From contig JALZVT010000080.1 in assembly GCA_023300545.1 (NCBI GenBank), positions 1-32,957 on the forward strand: DNA of 32,957 nt. The letters run 5' to 3'. The position numbers were made by a program, and so were the translations under genes. The first letter of the stretch is position 1; each line of letters begins with the position of its first letter. The stretch comes from Pseudomonadales bacterium. GTDB taxonomy: Bacteria > Pseudomonadota > Gammaproteobacteria > Pseudomonadales > Azotimanducaceae. Below the pieces are notes generated by a model. That model saw only the letters and a list, made by a program, of their open reading frames with translations. It was not told where the DNA came from and did no database searches. Shown piece by piece: positions 24,311 to 32,154 of this stretch.

Positions 24311-25276
24311 ATGATGACCTATAAGGTTTTTCAATGGTCCGCTAGCAGCGTTGGCAAACACGCCGCCCGCGTGGCCCTCACACGCGAATCCCTTGAACTG
24401 GTTGGCATGCATGTGTTCTCTGAAGCAAAGGCCGGTAAGGACGTCGGAACGCTGATTAACCGCGACGACACCGGCATCATCGCAACCAACGATATTGAGC
24501 TGATCAAGTCCTCAGACGCTGATGTGGTTATTCACACGCCTCTACCCTCGATGATCGCAGGCGAAAAAGAAGACCAAGACCTGGACGACTTTGTTGAGCT
24601 ACTGTCAGCGGGCAAAAAGGGCAACAGTTCATTTCGTTCCACCGGTTTGAACCCCGGCTGGATGGGCGAAATCCTACCTCTCACCATCAGCTCACTGTGC
24701 GAACGAATCGATCACCTGCACGTCTTGGAGTTGACTAACTTCGATCCTTATCCATCACGACAAGTCATCTTCGAAATGATGGCGTTTGGCGCCAAGCCAG
24801 ATGAGTTTGCAAGCAAGGTCGCCAAACAGAAGAAATGGCTCGATGGGCTGTTTTCAGAAAGCGTGCAAATGGTTGCAGACGGTCTAGCTATGGGCGTGAC
24901 AGAAATAACCAGCACTCTAAAAACAGAACTCGCAGAAAAAGACTTCGAGATTGCTGCAGGTGTCGTAAAACAGGGCACTGTTGCGGGCCAACACTGGCGC
25001 TGGTCAGGCAAGGCCAACGGCGTAGAGGTTGTTGCTCACGAAACAGTCTGGCGCGCCCATCCTGAGGTTGCACCCCATTGGGAAAACGGTAAAAACGCTA
25101 TTCGCTTCAAAGGCCGGCCGACAATCAATTTTGAGTTAGAGCGCGATTTCACCTTCATGAACAATGGTATGCTGGCAACGGCGATGCATGCCGTGAACGC
25201 CATACCCCACGTGGTAAACGCGCCGCCCGGCATCCAGACTCTTCTCGATCTTCCCTGGATATTTGCCCAGAAATAG
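24311..25276 (+). CDS. DapB-like NAD(P)H-dependent oxidoreductase with apparent internal deletion
   Basis: The protein (about 322 residues) resembles a group often labelled dihydrodipicolinate reductase-like or diaminopentanoate dehydrogenase-like: YKVFQWSASSVGKHA at the N-terminus, VVIHTPLPS, STGLNPGWMGEILPLT, ESVQMVADGL, GTVAGQHWRW, AMHAVNAIPHV and a final PPGIQTLLDLP. Between SAGK and KGNSSF, relatives as I recall them have about 28 more residues of the Rossmann domain; here the two ends are joined in frame near 24614. The enzyme may be altered or inactive. I chose ATG 24311 because the family begins at TYKV; an ATG at 24281 and a TTG at 24272 are alternatives. The carotenoid oxygenase gene follows after 42 bp and is probably co-transcribed. 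Confidence 0.82.
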   Translation: MMTYKVFQWSASSVGKHAARVALTRESLELVGMHVFSEAKAGKDVGTLINRDDTGIIATNDIELIKSSDADVVIHTPLPSMIAGEKEDQDLDDFVELLSAGKKGNSSFRSTGLNPGWMGEILPLTISSLCERIDHLHVLELTNFDPYPSRQVIFEMMAFGAKPDEFASKVAKQKKWLDGLFSESVQMVADGLAMGVTEITSTLKTELAEKDFEIAAGVVKQGTVAGQHWRWSGKANGVEVVAHETVWRAHPEVAPHWENGKNAIRFKGRPTINFELERDFTFMNNGMLATAMHAVNAIPHVVNAPPGIQTLLDLPWIFAQK

Positions 25277-25318
25277 ACGACGCCTTTCTAGCCGTCGAAA
25301 CCCCTTAGAGAGATACCA

Positions 25319-26692
25319 ATGTCTACTACGCTAAACGACTGGGTTAAAAACAAAACCGTTGCCCCGGAAAATAACCCCGTTCTGCAAGGTAACTTTGCGC
25401 CGGTAACACAAGAGCTTGATATTGAAGAGCTTGAGGTTATTGGCGATCTACCGAAGGCGCTGAATGGCACTCTATTGCGCAACGGTCCCAACCCGGTGGA
25501 GCCAAATGAGCAACATCACTGGTTTTCAGGCGAAGGGATGTTGCATGCACTGCGCATCAACAACGGTAAGGTTGAGCGGTATCGAAATCGCTGGGTTCGT
25601 TCTCCGTCGATTGAACAAAGCAAAGGTTTCACAGCCGCACCGGGTTGCGAACCCGAATTGATGATTCAGGGCTCGGGCGGCGTCAGCGTCGTTTCTCATG
25701 GCGGTCGTGTGCTCGCACTTGGTGAGCTGGGCTACCCCTTCGAGATGACCACCGAACTCGACACCAAAGGCCAGTACAACTTTGCGGGCGCGCTGCAGGG
25801 CAACATGACCGCGCACCCCAAAATCGATGGCGTAACCGGTGAGATGATATTTTTTGGCTACGACGTGCTGCCGCCATTTCTGCGTTATCACGAGGCAGAC
25901 AGCGCGGGCAGCTTGACCAATAGTGTCGAGATCAACCTGCCACGCTCGGTAATGATGCACGATTTTGGCGCAACCGCGACGCGCGTGATCTTTATGGACA
26001 TGCCTGTGGTTACCAATCTGGAGCTGATTGCCGACGGCGTGCAATTGCCGTTTGAATGGGACGATAACCATCGAGCCCGACTCGGCATAATGAGTCGCGG
26101 CTCGACAACGGACACAGTCAAGTGGATTGATGCAGACCCCTGTTACGTGTTTCATCCACTGAACAGCTACGACGACGGCGACAAGATTGTCATGGACGTG
26201 GTGCGCTATGAAAAATTGTTTACCAATGAGAAATCTGGCGACTTCAATAAAGGGTCGCAGCTCGTTCGCTGGACCATCGACGTTGCGGCTGGCCTGATCG
26301 ACACGCACGTGCTGAGCGATCGAAATCAGGAATTTCCGCGCATCAATCCGCGGTTCGAATGTCATCCGCATCGCTACGGCTATGTGATTGCGGCTGATGG
26401 TGCACTTGGTTTTGAGGGGCTGCTAAAGCACGACCTTAAAGTCGGCACCACCCAATATCACGATGTTGGCAACAACCACGCCGCGGGCGAACCCGTGTTT
26501 GTACCTTCAAGCGAGAAAGACAGCGCCGCTGAAGACGAAGGCTACATTCTGAGTGTGGTGTACGACGCGACCAGCCACACCAGTGAGTTGCATGTGCTGG
26601 ATGCGCAAAACTTTGCGGGACCTGCACTTGCCATCGTCAAACTGGGCACGCGAGTTCCTTACGGTTTTCACGGTAACTTTATTCCGGCTTGA
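25319..26692 (+). CDS. Carotenoid cleavage oxygenase family (RPE65-type) protein
   Basis: This 457-residue non-haem iron oxygenase belongs to the carotenoid/stilbene cleavage family. The four iron-binding His residues can be placed: His166 in MTAHPKID, His214 in MMHDFGAT, His279 in VFHPLNSY and the C-terminal His451 in YGFHGNFIPA. The N-terminal LNGTLLRNGPNP and HHWFSGEGMLHA segments are also diagnostic. It would split a C=C bond of an apocarotenoid or stilbene-like phenolic with O2. GAGAG lies upstream of the ATG. It follows the DapB-like gene by 42 bp. Such genes co-occur in degraders of aromatic or terpenoid compounds, but the substrate cannot be told from sequence. Confidence 0.93.
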   Translation: MSTTLNDWVKNKTVAPENNPVLQGNFAPVTQELDIEELEVIGDLPKALNGTLLRNGPNPVEPNEQHHWFSGEGMLHALRINNGKVERYRNRWVRSPSIEQSKGFTAAPGCEPELMIQGSGGVSVVSHGGRVLALGELGYPFEMTTELDTKGQYNFAGALQGNMTAHPKIDGVTGEMIFFGYDVLPPFLRYHEADSAGSLTNSVEINLPRSVMMHDFGATATRVIFMDMPVVTNLELIADGVQLPFEWDDNHRARLGIMSRGSTTDTVKWIDADPCYVFHPLNSYDDGDKIVMDVVRYEKLFTNEKSGDFNKGSQLVRWTIDVAAGLIDTHVLSDRNQEFPRINPRFECHPHRYGYVIAADGALGFEGLLKHDLKVGTTQYHDVGNNHAAGEPVFVPSSEKDSAAEDEGYILSVVYDATSHTSELHVLDAQNFAGPALAIVKLGTRVPYGFHGNFIPA

Positions 26693-26827
26693 TAAAACCG
26701 GCGTGTGCAGAACAGCCGGCACTTTGACCATGGACCACTACTTGGGCGGTTTCAAAGCGTGTCACAAACGCTTGGACAGCAAGCTTTGGGAGGCCGTAAG
26801 CCCTTGAGTTACAGGGTACTTAGAAAT

Positions 26828-26903
26828 TGGCGTCCCCTAGGGGGTTCGAACCCCTGTTGCCAGGATGAAAACCTGGAGTCCTAGGCCTCTAGACGAAGGG
26901 GAC
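26828..26903 (-). tRNA. tRNA-Glu (anticodon TTC)
   Basis: The 76-nt minus-strand gene starts GTCCCC and ends GGGGACG plus an encoded CCA. The acceptor stem pairs fully. The anticodon arm is CCAGG-TTTTCAT-CCTGG with anticodon TTC, and the T arm contains GTTCGAA. It closely matches E. coli tRNA-Glu in the acceptor, D and T arms. It stands alone, without an rRNA operon nearby. Confidence 0.97.
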
Positions 26904-26919
26904 TTAACAAGAGCGCGAG

Positions 26920-26948
26920 ATTTTAGGGACGCTCCCCAAGGGAGTCAA
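26920..26948 (-). promoter_or_regulatory. Sigma-70 promoter of tRNA-Glu
   Basis: On the minus strand, TTGACT (26948-26943) and TAAAAT (26925-26920) are 17 bp apart, each matching the sigma-70 consensus at 5 of 6 positions. A GC-rich discriminator follows, as in stable-RNA promoters. The -10 box ends 16 bp upstream of the mature tRNA 5' end. Confidence 0.8.
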
Positions 26949-27000
26949 GCGCCTTTAGGGAAACATTTGCCCCATGCTCATCCCATCGACCCAACCCCTG

Positions 27001-27432
27001 TTAAAACCCCTGTCCCGCCAACACCCCTGACCAGTGTCCGGGTGCAAAAACCGTGTATGAGCCGGTATCTGGGTTGCGGTAATCGTAGGCAATGCCAAGG
27101 CGTTCGCTGATGCGAAAACGCGCCAGATCTACCTGATCTGACTGCTGCCCTAGCCAATCGAATACCGACACCACTGACACCGCGTTGATGTTTGCCAAAA
27201 ATCGGCCAGCCCCATGATCCGGAAACGTAGCCTCGACAAAGCGCCCATCAAGCACGCGGTAAATAGCACCACCAATCAACAGCTCCACTTCGCCGGTATG
27301 ACTCACCCGCCGCTCGCATGACACTCCGGCGCTCACAACCAACTGATTGGTTATGTGCAGCTCAGAGACACCAAAGCGAATGCCGTTGACCGATACATTG
27401 CACTCGATTGTCGCGCTAGACAGCGTGCTCAC
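27001..27432 (-). CDS. Unrecognised protein coupled to the DUF815 ATPase gene
   Basis: I do not recognise this 143-residue protein. It has no signal peptide or membrane helix and has a mixed alpha/beta-like composition, with segments such as VELLIGGAIYRVLDGRFVEA and FRISERLGIAYDYRNPDTG. It begins with GTG at 27432, only 9 bp after the stop of the DUF815 ATPase gene, without a clear ribosome-binding site, so translation is probably coupled. The tight arrangement suggests a partner or substrate of the ATPase, but this is inference. Confidence 0.62.
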   Translation of the reverse strand: MSTLSSATIECNVSVNGIRFGVSELHITNQLVVSAGVSCERRVSHTGEVELLIGGAIYRVLDGRFVEATFPDHGAGRFLANINAVSVVSVFDWLGQQSDQVDLARFRISERLGIAYDYRNPDTGSYTVFAPGHWSGVLAGQGF

Positions 27433-27441
27433 GCCGGCAAC

Positions 27442-28374
27442 CTAGCGCGCGGCCAGCAGCTTGCGACCCACCCAGTCTCTGGCAAAGTGCTGGGCGGTAC
27501 GACCGCTACGCACGCCGCGAGCCAGGGCCCAGCGCAGCGCTTCGGCTCGGGCTTGATCGCTCCAGGCCGCCTCCCCGTTGCTGTCGCCGTTGGCGACGCT
27601 CACCTGGCCAACCCAGTACTCGGCGACTTCCAGGTAGGCCTGCTGGGAAAAGGGATAAAAGCTGAGCCACAAGCCAAATCGGTCAGACAAGGAAATCTTC
27701 TCTTCAATCGCCTCACCCGGATGCAACTCATCACCCACCATGGTGACCTGCTCGTTGTCGGTGGTGCTTTCAGGCAGCAGGTGGCGCCTGTTTGAGGTCG
27801 CGTAAATAACCGCGTTATCCACCGTGCGAAACACCGAGCCGTCCAACGCACTCTTAATGGCTTTGTAGCTGGCGTCGCTCGGCTCGAAGGACAAATCATC
27901 ACAGAACAACAGGAAACGATAAGGCTCATCGGCGAGGGAGTTCAACAGATCCGGCAGGTCGGTTAACTGTTGCTTGTCGATCTCGATCAGCCGTAGGCCG
28001 GCATCGCCATGCTCGTTCAGCAACGCATGAATGAGCGATGACTTGCCCGTACCCCGGGCGCCCCACAACAGCGCGTTGTTGGCTGGCAACCCCTGAACAA
28101 ACTGCACAGTGTTGGCCGCAAGCGACGCTTTCTGACGATCAATGCCCAGCAGGTCTGCCAGCCGAATAGAGCCGATTTGGCCCGAACTGCGAAAACCTCC
28201 GCCCAACGGACCCGGGCGCCAGATAGCTGCGCGAGTGGTACTCCAGTCCACCGGTGAGACATCGGGCAGCCAATGCAGGAAACGGTGGCTGAGATCGATC
28301 AGTTGGCTGCGTAGCCGAGCTTTCTGGCTTGGGCGCGCGACGGCATCTGAGGTTTTAGAGGGGCTTCGAGACAT
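27442..28374 (-). CDS. DUF815-family P-loop ATPase (AAA+-like)
   Basis: This protein of about 310 residues matches the DUF815 ATPase family. QFVQGLPANNALLWGARG precedes the Walker A GARGTGKSS (105-113), and a Walker B-like FLLFCDD follows (154-160). Later segments include ATSNRRHLLPE, LSDRFGLWLSFYPF and a helical C-terminal lid. The family is widespread, cytoplasmic and without a firmly established function. I prefer the ATG at 28374; an upstream ATG at 28431 is in frame, but neither has a good ribosome-binding site. The 143-residue gene follows 9 bp downstream. Confidence 0.9.
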   Translation of the reverse strand: MSRSPSKTSDAVARPSQKARLRSQLIDLSHRFLHWLPDVSPVDWSTTRAAIWRPGPLGGGFRSSGQIGSIRLADLLGIDRQKASLAANTVQFVQGLPANNALLWGARGTGKSSLIHALLNEHGDAGLRLIEIDKQQLTDLPDLLNSLADEPYRFLLFCDDLSFEPSDASYKAIKSALDGSVFRTVDNAVIYATSNRRHLLPESTTDNEQVTMVGDELHPGEAIEEKISLSDRFGLWLSFYPFSQQAYLEVAEYWVGQVSVANGDSNGEAAWSDQARAEALRWALARGVRSGRTAQHFARDWVGRKLLAAR

Positions 28375-28490
28375 GACGGGGAACAGCGTGAATTTAAAGA
28401 CCCAGTGTATCTCGACTGAGCGCCCGTGCATGGTCGAGCAAAGAGTTTAGTAAGAGCCCCAGACATAGCAAGTGGTTAATAGACGGATAG

Positions 28491-28895
28491 CTAACGCTTC
28501 CCGCGCAGAGGAACCACGTTTTCGCTACCCCGCTGATAGAGCCGTTTCTCTCTACCGGGCGCATCGAGACCGATGGTGCCGGTTTCAAACCGCCTGAGAT
28601 CAAACACGTAGAGCCCCGTAGACCCAAGATCTAGATCGCCGCGTGACACGGTTAACTCAAGTGAATGCCCAAGCAAGCGCCAGCGCCCCGAACTCTGGGC
28701 CCCCCCCTCACGCAACAGGTAGCTGCCGGCGTCCAGTTCCCCGGACAGGCTCAGCGAGCTGTCGCCCGCCTCCCAGGCCCAGGAACCGGGCAGGTTTAAT
28801 TGACGTAGCCAGCGCTTACGGCGGCTCACGGAGCGCCGCCACAGCACCACGCCGAACCAGGCTATAAAGACAAAGATAGGAATTAGTTGACTCAC
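28491..28895 (-). CDS. Small single-pass membrane protein of unknown function
   Basis: This 134-residue protein has one N-terminal membrane helix (about residues 4-19), followed at once by a strongly basic stretch (WRRSVSRRKRWLRQ), which predicts that the remainder faces the cytoplasm. The soluble part has short strand-like segments (SYLLREGG, RWRLLGHSLELTV, GLYVFDLRRF). I do not recognise a family. The start is GTG at 28895, with GGTGA just upstream. It lies between the DUF3080 and DUF815 genes in the same direction, so it is probably part of that operon. Confidence 0.6.
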   Translation of the reverse strand: MSQLIPIFVFIAWFGVVLWRRSVSRRKRWLRQLNLPGSWAWEAGDSSLSLSGELDAGSYLLREGGAQSSGRWRLLGHSLELTVSRGDLDLGSTGLYVFDLRRFETGTIGLDAPGREKRLYQRGSENVVPLRGKR

Positions 28896-28950
28896 GTCAC
28901 CATGCTCTTAAAACCATCGCTTCACTGCAAGCCCAACAAGGCAAGAATCG

Positions 28951-29985
28951 CTATATTCCAGGCATTAGGCCACAGATGCCCAGCTGCCGTTGCCAGGCAC
29001 TTGAGTGGGCGCTTATTGCCGCCTTCCAACGCCCGTATTCGTTGGCTGGGTGCTCACCAAACACGTGTTGATGCCAGTCTTCGACCTGCTCCACCTGCGG
29101 CGGCACAACCCCATCAACAGCCGTACCAGCCACCACGCTAGCAACCAGCGCTGACAACGCTCGCAGCCAACCGCGATCGGGTTGCCCCTGGCCGGCGAGT
29201 TCCGGCTGTACGCCGGCGACATAAAACTGCTGAAACACACTCTGTCTGATCTTGCCTGCTTCTGTCGGCGTGCCGGTTCGGCAAGCTGGATTGGTTTCGA
29301 GTGCGCTCAACAGCATGCGGGTGGCCTGCTCCAAGGTTTCGCTTTGAACAGCCCAAGCACGGCGTTGCTCGCCTAGTGCTGCGCTAAATCGCAACGTGGC
29401 TAGATGACCTTCAAACTCAGACATCGCCTCGCTATTAATGCCACCCAGCTCAGCGCTAACAAACAGCGCAGTCAAGGCCAATAAGGCTCTCTCTACCCCA
29501 CCCTCATCAACCACCAACAAATTTTCAGCGAGTGCAGGCGTTACAAACCCATGCCACTCCGCCCCAGTGAACAGCGCATTAAACGCCGCTATACCCAGTT
29601 CGGCTTGCCGGCTCGTTGCCAGCGCTTGTAGCGCAGGCGTCGACTCCTCGCAGGCGAGCAAACCGGCCACCAACTGTGTGTCATATAGCCAACGCTGACT
29701 CGCCGTGTGCACCCTACCCAGACCACTGTTGCGTGCCCCGACCAGCGAACCCAAATTACAGCGGTTAACCTCAAGGAACTCGAGTAGATTAATTTTGCTA
29801 GATGGTCGCTTGATCACCAACGAACTCGTAGCTGGAAAACGGGTTAGATCGATTGTCGCTACTGGTGTTGGTGCCACATCCAGGGCATTCGCCAACCGTT
29901 GGAGATACCGCTCGCTGTTGCTGAGGTGGGTATCGCAGGCGACTAGCGCCAACACCATAAAGGTCGCTGGCAATGAGCGCCTCAA
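28951..29985 (-). CDS. DUF3080-family lipoprotein
   Basis: This 344-residue protein begins with a lipoprotein signal whose lipobox is ALVAC (Cys17). It contains the DUF3080 signature region EVNRCNLGSLVGARNSGLG, then HTASQRWLYDTQL. The rest is mainly helical. The family occurs in gammaproteobacteria and its function is not known. The start is a TTG at 29985 whose TTGA overlaps the stop of the DUF503 gene; the nearest ATG would remove most of the signal peptide. The 134-residue gene follows after 55 bp. Confidence 0.88.
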   Translation of the reverse strand: MRRSLPATFMVLALVACDTHLSNSERYLQRLANALDVAPTPVATIDLTRFPATSSLVIKRPSSKINLLEFLEVNRCNLGSLVGARNSGLGRVHTASQRWLYDTQLVAGLLACEESTPALQALATSRQAELGIAAFNALFTGAEWHGFVTPALAENLLVVDEGGVERALLALTALFVSAELGGINSEAMSEFEGHLATLRFSAALGEQRRAWAVQSETLEQATRMLLSALETNPACRTGTPTEAGKIRQSVFQQFYVAGVQPELAGQGQPDRGWLRALSALVASVVAGTAVDGVVPPQVEQVEDWHQHVFGEHPANEYGRWKAAISAHSSAWQRQLGICGLMPGI

Positions 29986-30254
29986 TTCAGCTCAAATGAT
30001 CGCGCTGACGTCAGCTCTGCATCCACCGACTCCGCTGCGTATTCTTCTATCTCTTGCAACGCGCGTTCAATCACCTTGGGATCAGCCGCAGTCGCCACAA
30101 AGCTCCACTGCGCTCGACCATGCTCGTTTTGATGGTCGCTTTCGCAAACCGCAACGCCGGTGCCCTTGCCAAAACGCTGGCGAAGACCTTGCAAGCGGCC
30201 ACGCTTTTCTTTGAGAGATTGGCAGCCGTGCAGGTGAAACTCGAGCACCAGCAT
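29982..30254 (-). CDS. DUF503-family small protein
   Basis: This is a DUF503 protein of about 90 residues, a small cytoplasmic family of ferredoxin-like fold and unclear role. The diagnostic beginning LVLEFHLHGCQSLKEKRGRLQ and the following VAVCESDHQ are visible. I chose the ATG at 30254 because relatives start right before this strand and GGTGA lies just upstream; an in-frame ATG at 30305 would add 17 residues and has no ribosome-binding site. The 3' end overlaps the DUF3080 start by 4 bp, so the two are coupled. Confidence 0.87.
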   Translation of the reverse strand: MLVLEFHLHGCQSLKEKRGRLQGLRQRFGKGTGVAVCESDHQNEHGRAQWSFVATAADPKVIERALQEIEEYAAESVDAELTSARSFELN

Positions 30255-30407
30255 AATCACCGGTACTCGCGGGAGTTCTGTATTCCAGTTGTTTGAGAGC
30301 GTCATATTAAGGACGAGCGCGCAGCCCGTTGGTTAGTCGTCAGGAGATGGTCCTAGTTTGCCATAGCCCCCTGTATAAGCGAATATCAGGTACTAGGGGA
30401 GAACATT

Positions 30408-31304
30408 ATGAGATTCAGCTTTTGGCCTAATCCAAGCCAATCCTACACTGACGTTCTGGCATTGGCCCAGCACGTTGAGCGCACGGGCTGGGACGGTTTC
30501 TGGTACGCCGACCACTTCATGCCCAACGCCGAAGACACCTCTGCGCCCTGGCCGGAAGCCTGGACCACGTTGTCAGCCATCGCCGCAAGCGTACCGCGTC
30601 TGCGCATCGGCAGCCTGGTCAGCGGCAACACCTATCGTCACCCCGCCGTGCTCGCCAAAATGGCCGCAACCCTCGACCACATCAGCGGCGGTCGCGTGGT
30701 ACTTGGGCTCGGCGCTGGCTGGCAAGAAAACGAACACGATCAATACGGGCTCGACTTCTACGACGTTCCCGAGCGGCTCGCCCGACTCGACGAAGCCTGC
30801 CAGGTGATCAACGCCCTCTATAAAGACAGCAAGGCAAACTTTGCCGGCAAATATTACCAACTGACCGACGCAACGCTTGAGCCTAAACCCGTGCAGTCGC
30901 CCATGCCCCTAATGATTGGTGGCGGTGGTGAGAAGGTCACACTGCGCATCACGGCGCAACACGCGACTGAATGGAATGTGTGGGGAACCGTAGACACTCT
31001 AAAACACAAAATGGAAGTGCTCGACGCGCACTGCGAACGCCTTGGCCGGAATCCAAAAGACATTCAGCGCTCGGCTGTCGCGTTGCTGTTCATGAGTGAC
31101 GACAAAGCCTTCGTAGAAAAGATGAAGGCAGCCGATTTGCAGCAAGCCGCCATCATCGGCAGCGTTGCTGAGGTGAAAGAGATTGTTGCCCAGTATGAGG
31201 CCATTGGAGTTGATGAGTTGATCGTGCCGGACTTCACCCTCGGCCCCGCAGAACAGAAGCTCAGCACACTCGATACCTTCATCACCCAGGTTGCCGGTCG
31301 CTGA
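30408..31304 (+). CDS. LLM-class (luciferase-like) flavin/F420-dependent oxidoreductase
   Basis: This 298-residue TIM-barrel protein is a luciferase-like monooxygenase-family enzyme. It starts MRFSFWPNPSQSYTDVLALA and has GWDGFWYADHF, RIGSLVSGNTYRHPAVLAKM, HISGGRVVLGLGAGWQENEH and PLMIGGGGEKVTLRI. These features are typical of the branch usually labelled F420-dependent, although F420 or FMN use cannot be proved from sequence. A strong AGGGGAG (30395-30401) precedes the ATG by 6 nt. It begins a plus-strand unit with the Nudix and crotonase genes. The substrate is unknown. Confidence 0.92.
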   Translation: MRFSFWPNPSQSYTDVLALAQHVERTGWDGFWYADHFMPNAEDTSAPWPEAWTTLSAIAASVPRLRIGSLVSGNTYRHPAVLAKMAATLDHISGGRVVLGLGAGWQENEHDQYGLDFYDVPERLARLDEACQVINALYKDSKANFAGKYYQLTDATLEPKPVQSPMPLMIGGGGEKVTLRITAQHATEWNVWGTVDTLKHKMEVLDAHCERLGRNPKDIQRSAVALLFMSDDKAFVEKMKAADLQQAAIIGSVAEVKEIVAQYEAIGVDELIVPDFTLGPAEQKLSTLDTFITQVAGR

Positions 31305-31347
31305 GCCTTGCACAACCATCACGCTAACCAACGAGTTTTAAATAACT

Positions 31348-32154
31348 ATGCCTGCTGATAAGAACAAGCAACCCGCGCCAATCGTTCCTGCCGCTACTGT
31401 TCTGTTGCTTCGCGACCGACCCGACGGCCTCGAAGTTTTTATGGTGGTGCGGCATCACGAGATCGACTTCGCTTCAGGTGCCCTGGTTTTCCCGGGCGGT
31501 AAGGCCGACCCACAAGACTTTGAAGTTGAGTTGCGCGAACTGTCTGAAGGCGGCAACCCAGACGATAAACTGTTCGCGGCAGAAGTCTCAGCACTGCGCG
31601 AAACCTTTGAAGAGTGCGGTATTTTGCTCGCGAACGAGTCAGCGACAGGCAAAATGATCGACGGCGTTAAACTCGCGTCGTTGCAAAAGCACCGCAAACC
31701 CATTGTTGATGGCGAGATGACTTTCGCCCAATTACTACGGCAAGAGGGGCTTATCTTGCAATGCGGTAGCCTTGCGCATTTTGCCCACTGGATTACGCCA
31801 GACATGATGCCCAAGCGATTCGACACCCACTTTTTTGCAGCCGTAGCCCCCGAAGACCATCTCGCTCTGCATGACGGCCACGAGTCTGTCGACTCAGTCT
31901 GGATACGACCGGCGGTAGCACTGGCTGAAGCCGAAGAAGGCAAGCGAACCATCATCTTTCCGACTTTGCGTAACATCGAGAAACTCGCCCGATTCACTTG
32001 CGTCGCCGATGTGCTCGGCGACTGCGACGGCAACCCACCCTTTCCTGTACTCCCCTGGGTAGAGCCACGCGACGACGGCAACTACCTGTGTATTCCGCCA
32101 GAGGCAGGGTACGACGTTAACGAACAATTTATGCCCGGAGGCAAAGGCAAATGA
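31348..32154 (+). CDS. Nudix hydrolase, NUDT19/CoA-diphosphatase-like
   Basis: This 268-residue Nudix protein has the helix of the Nudix box as RETFEECGILL (84-94). It is separated from the leading FPGGKADPQD by an insertion of about 30 residues, an arrangement characteristic of NUDT19-like acyl-CoA/CoA diphosphatases. Glu85, Glu88 and Glu89 would bind magnesium. It may trim CoA or CoA esters, which fits the acyl-CoA genes around it; this is inferred from similarity. Its stop overlaps the crotonase ATG (ATGA, 32151-32154), so it is coupled to that gene. Confidence 0.9.
   Translation: MPADKNKQPAPIVPAATVLLLRDRPDGLEVFMVVRHHEIDFASGALVFPGGKADPQDFEVELRELSEGGNPDDKLFAAEVSALRETFEECGILLANESATGKMIDGVKLASLQKHRKPIVDGEMTFAQLLRQEGLILQCGSLAHFAHWITPDMMPKRFDTHFFAAVAPEDHLALHDGHESVDSVWIRPAVALAEAEEGKRTIIFPTLRNIEKLARFTCVADVLGDCDGNPPFPVLPWVEPRDDGNYLCIPPEAGYDVNEQFMPGGKGK

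Noticed and set aside
25526-26371. Minus-strand frame of 281 codons inside the carotenoid oxygenase gene
   Set aside because: The plus strand encodes all four iron-binding His motifs; the antisense product has no motif and no start signal.
26698-26719. CCGGC/GCCGG inverted repeat after the carotenoid oxygenase
   Set aside because: Only 5 bp of stem with a 12-nt loop and no U-rich tail.
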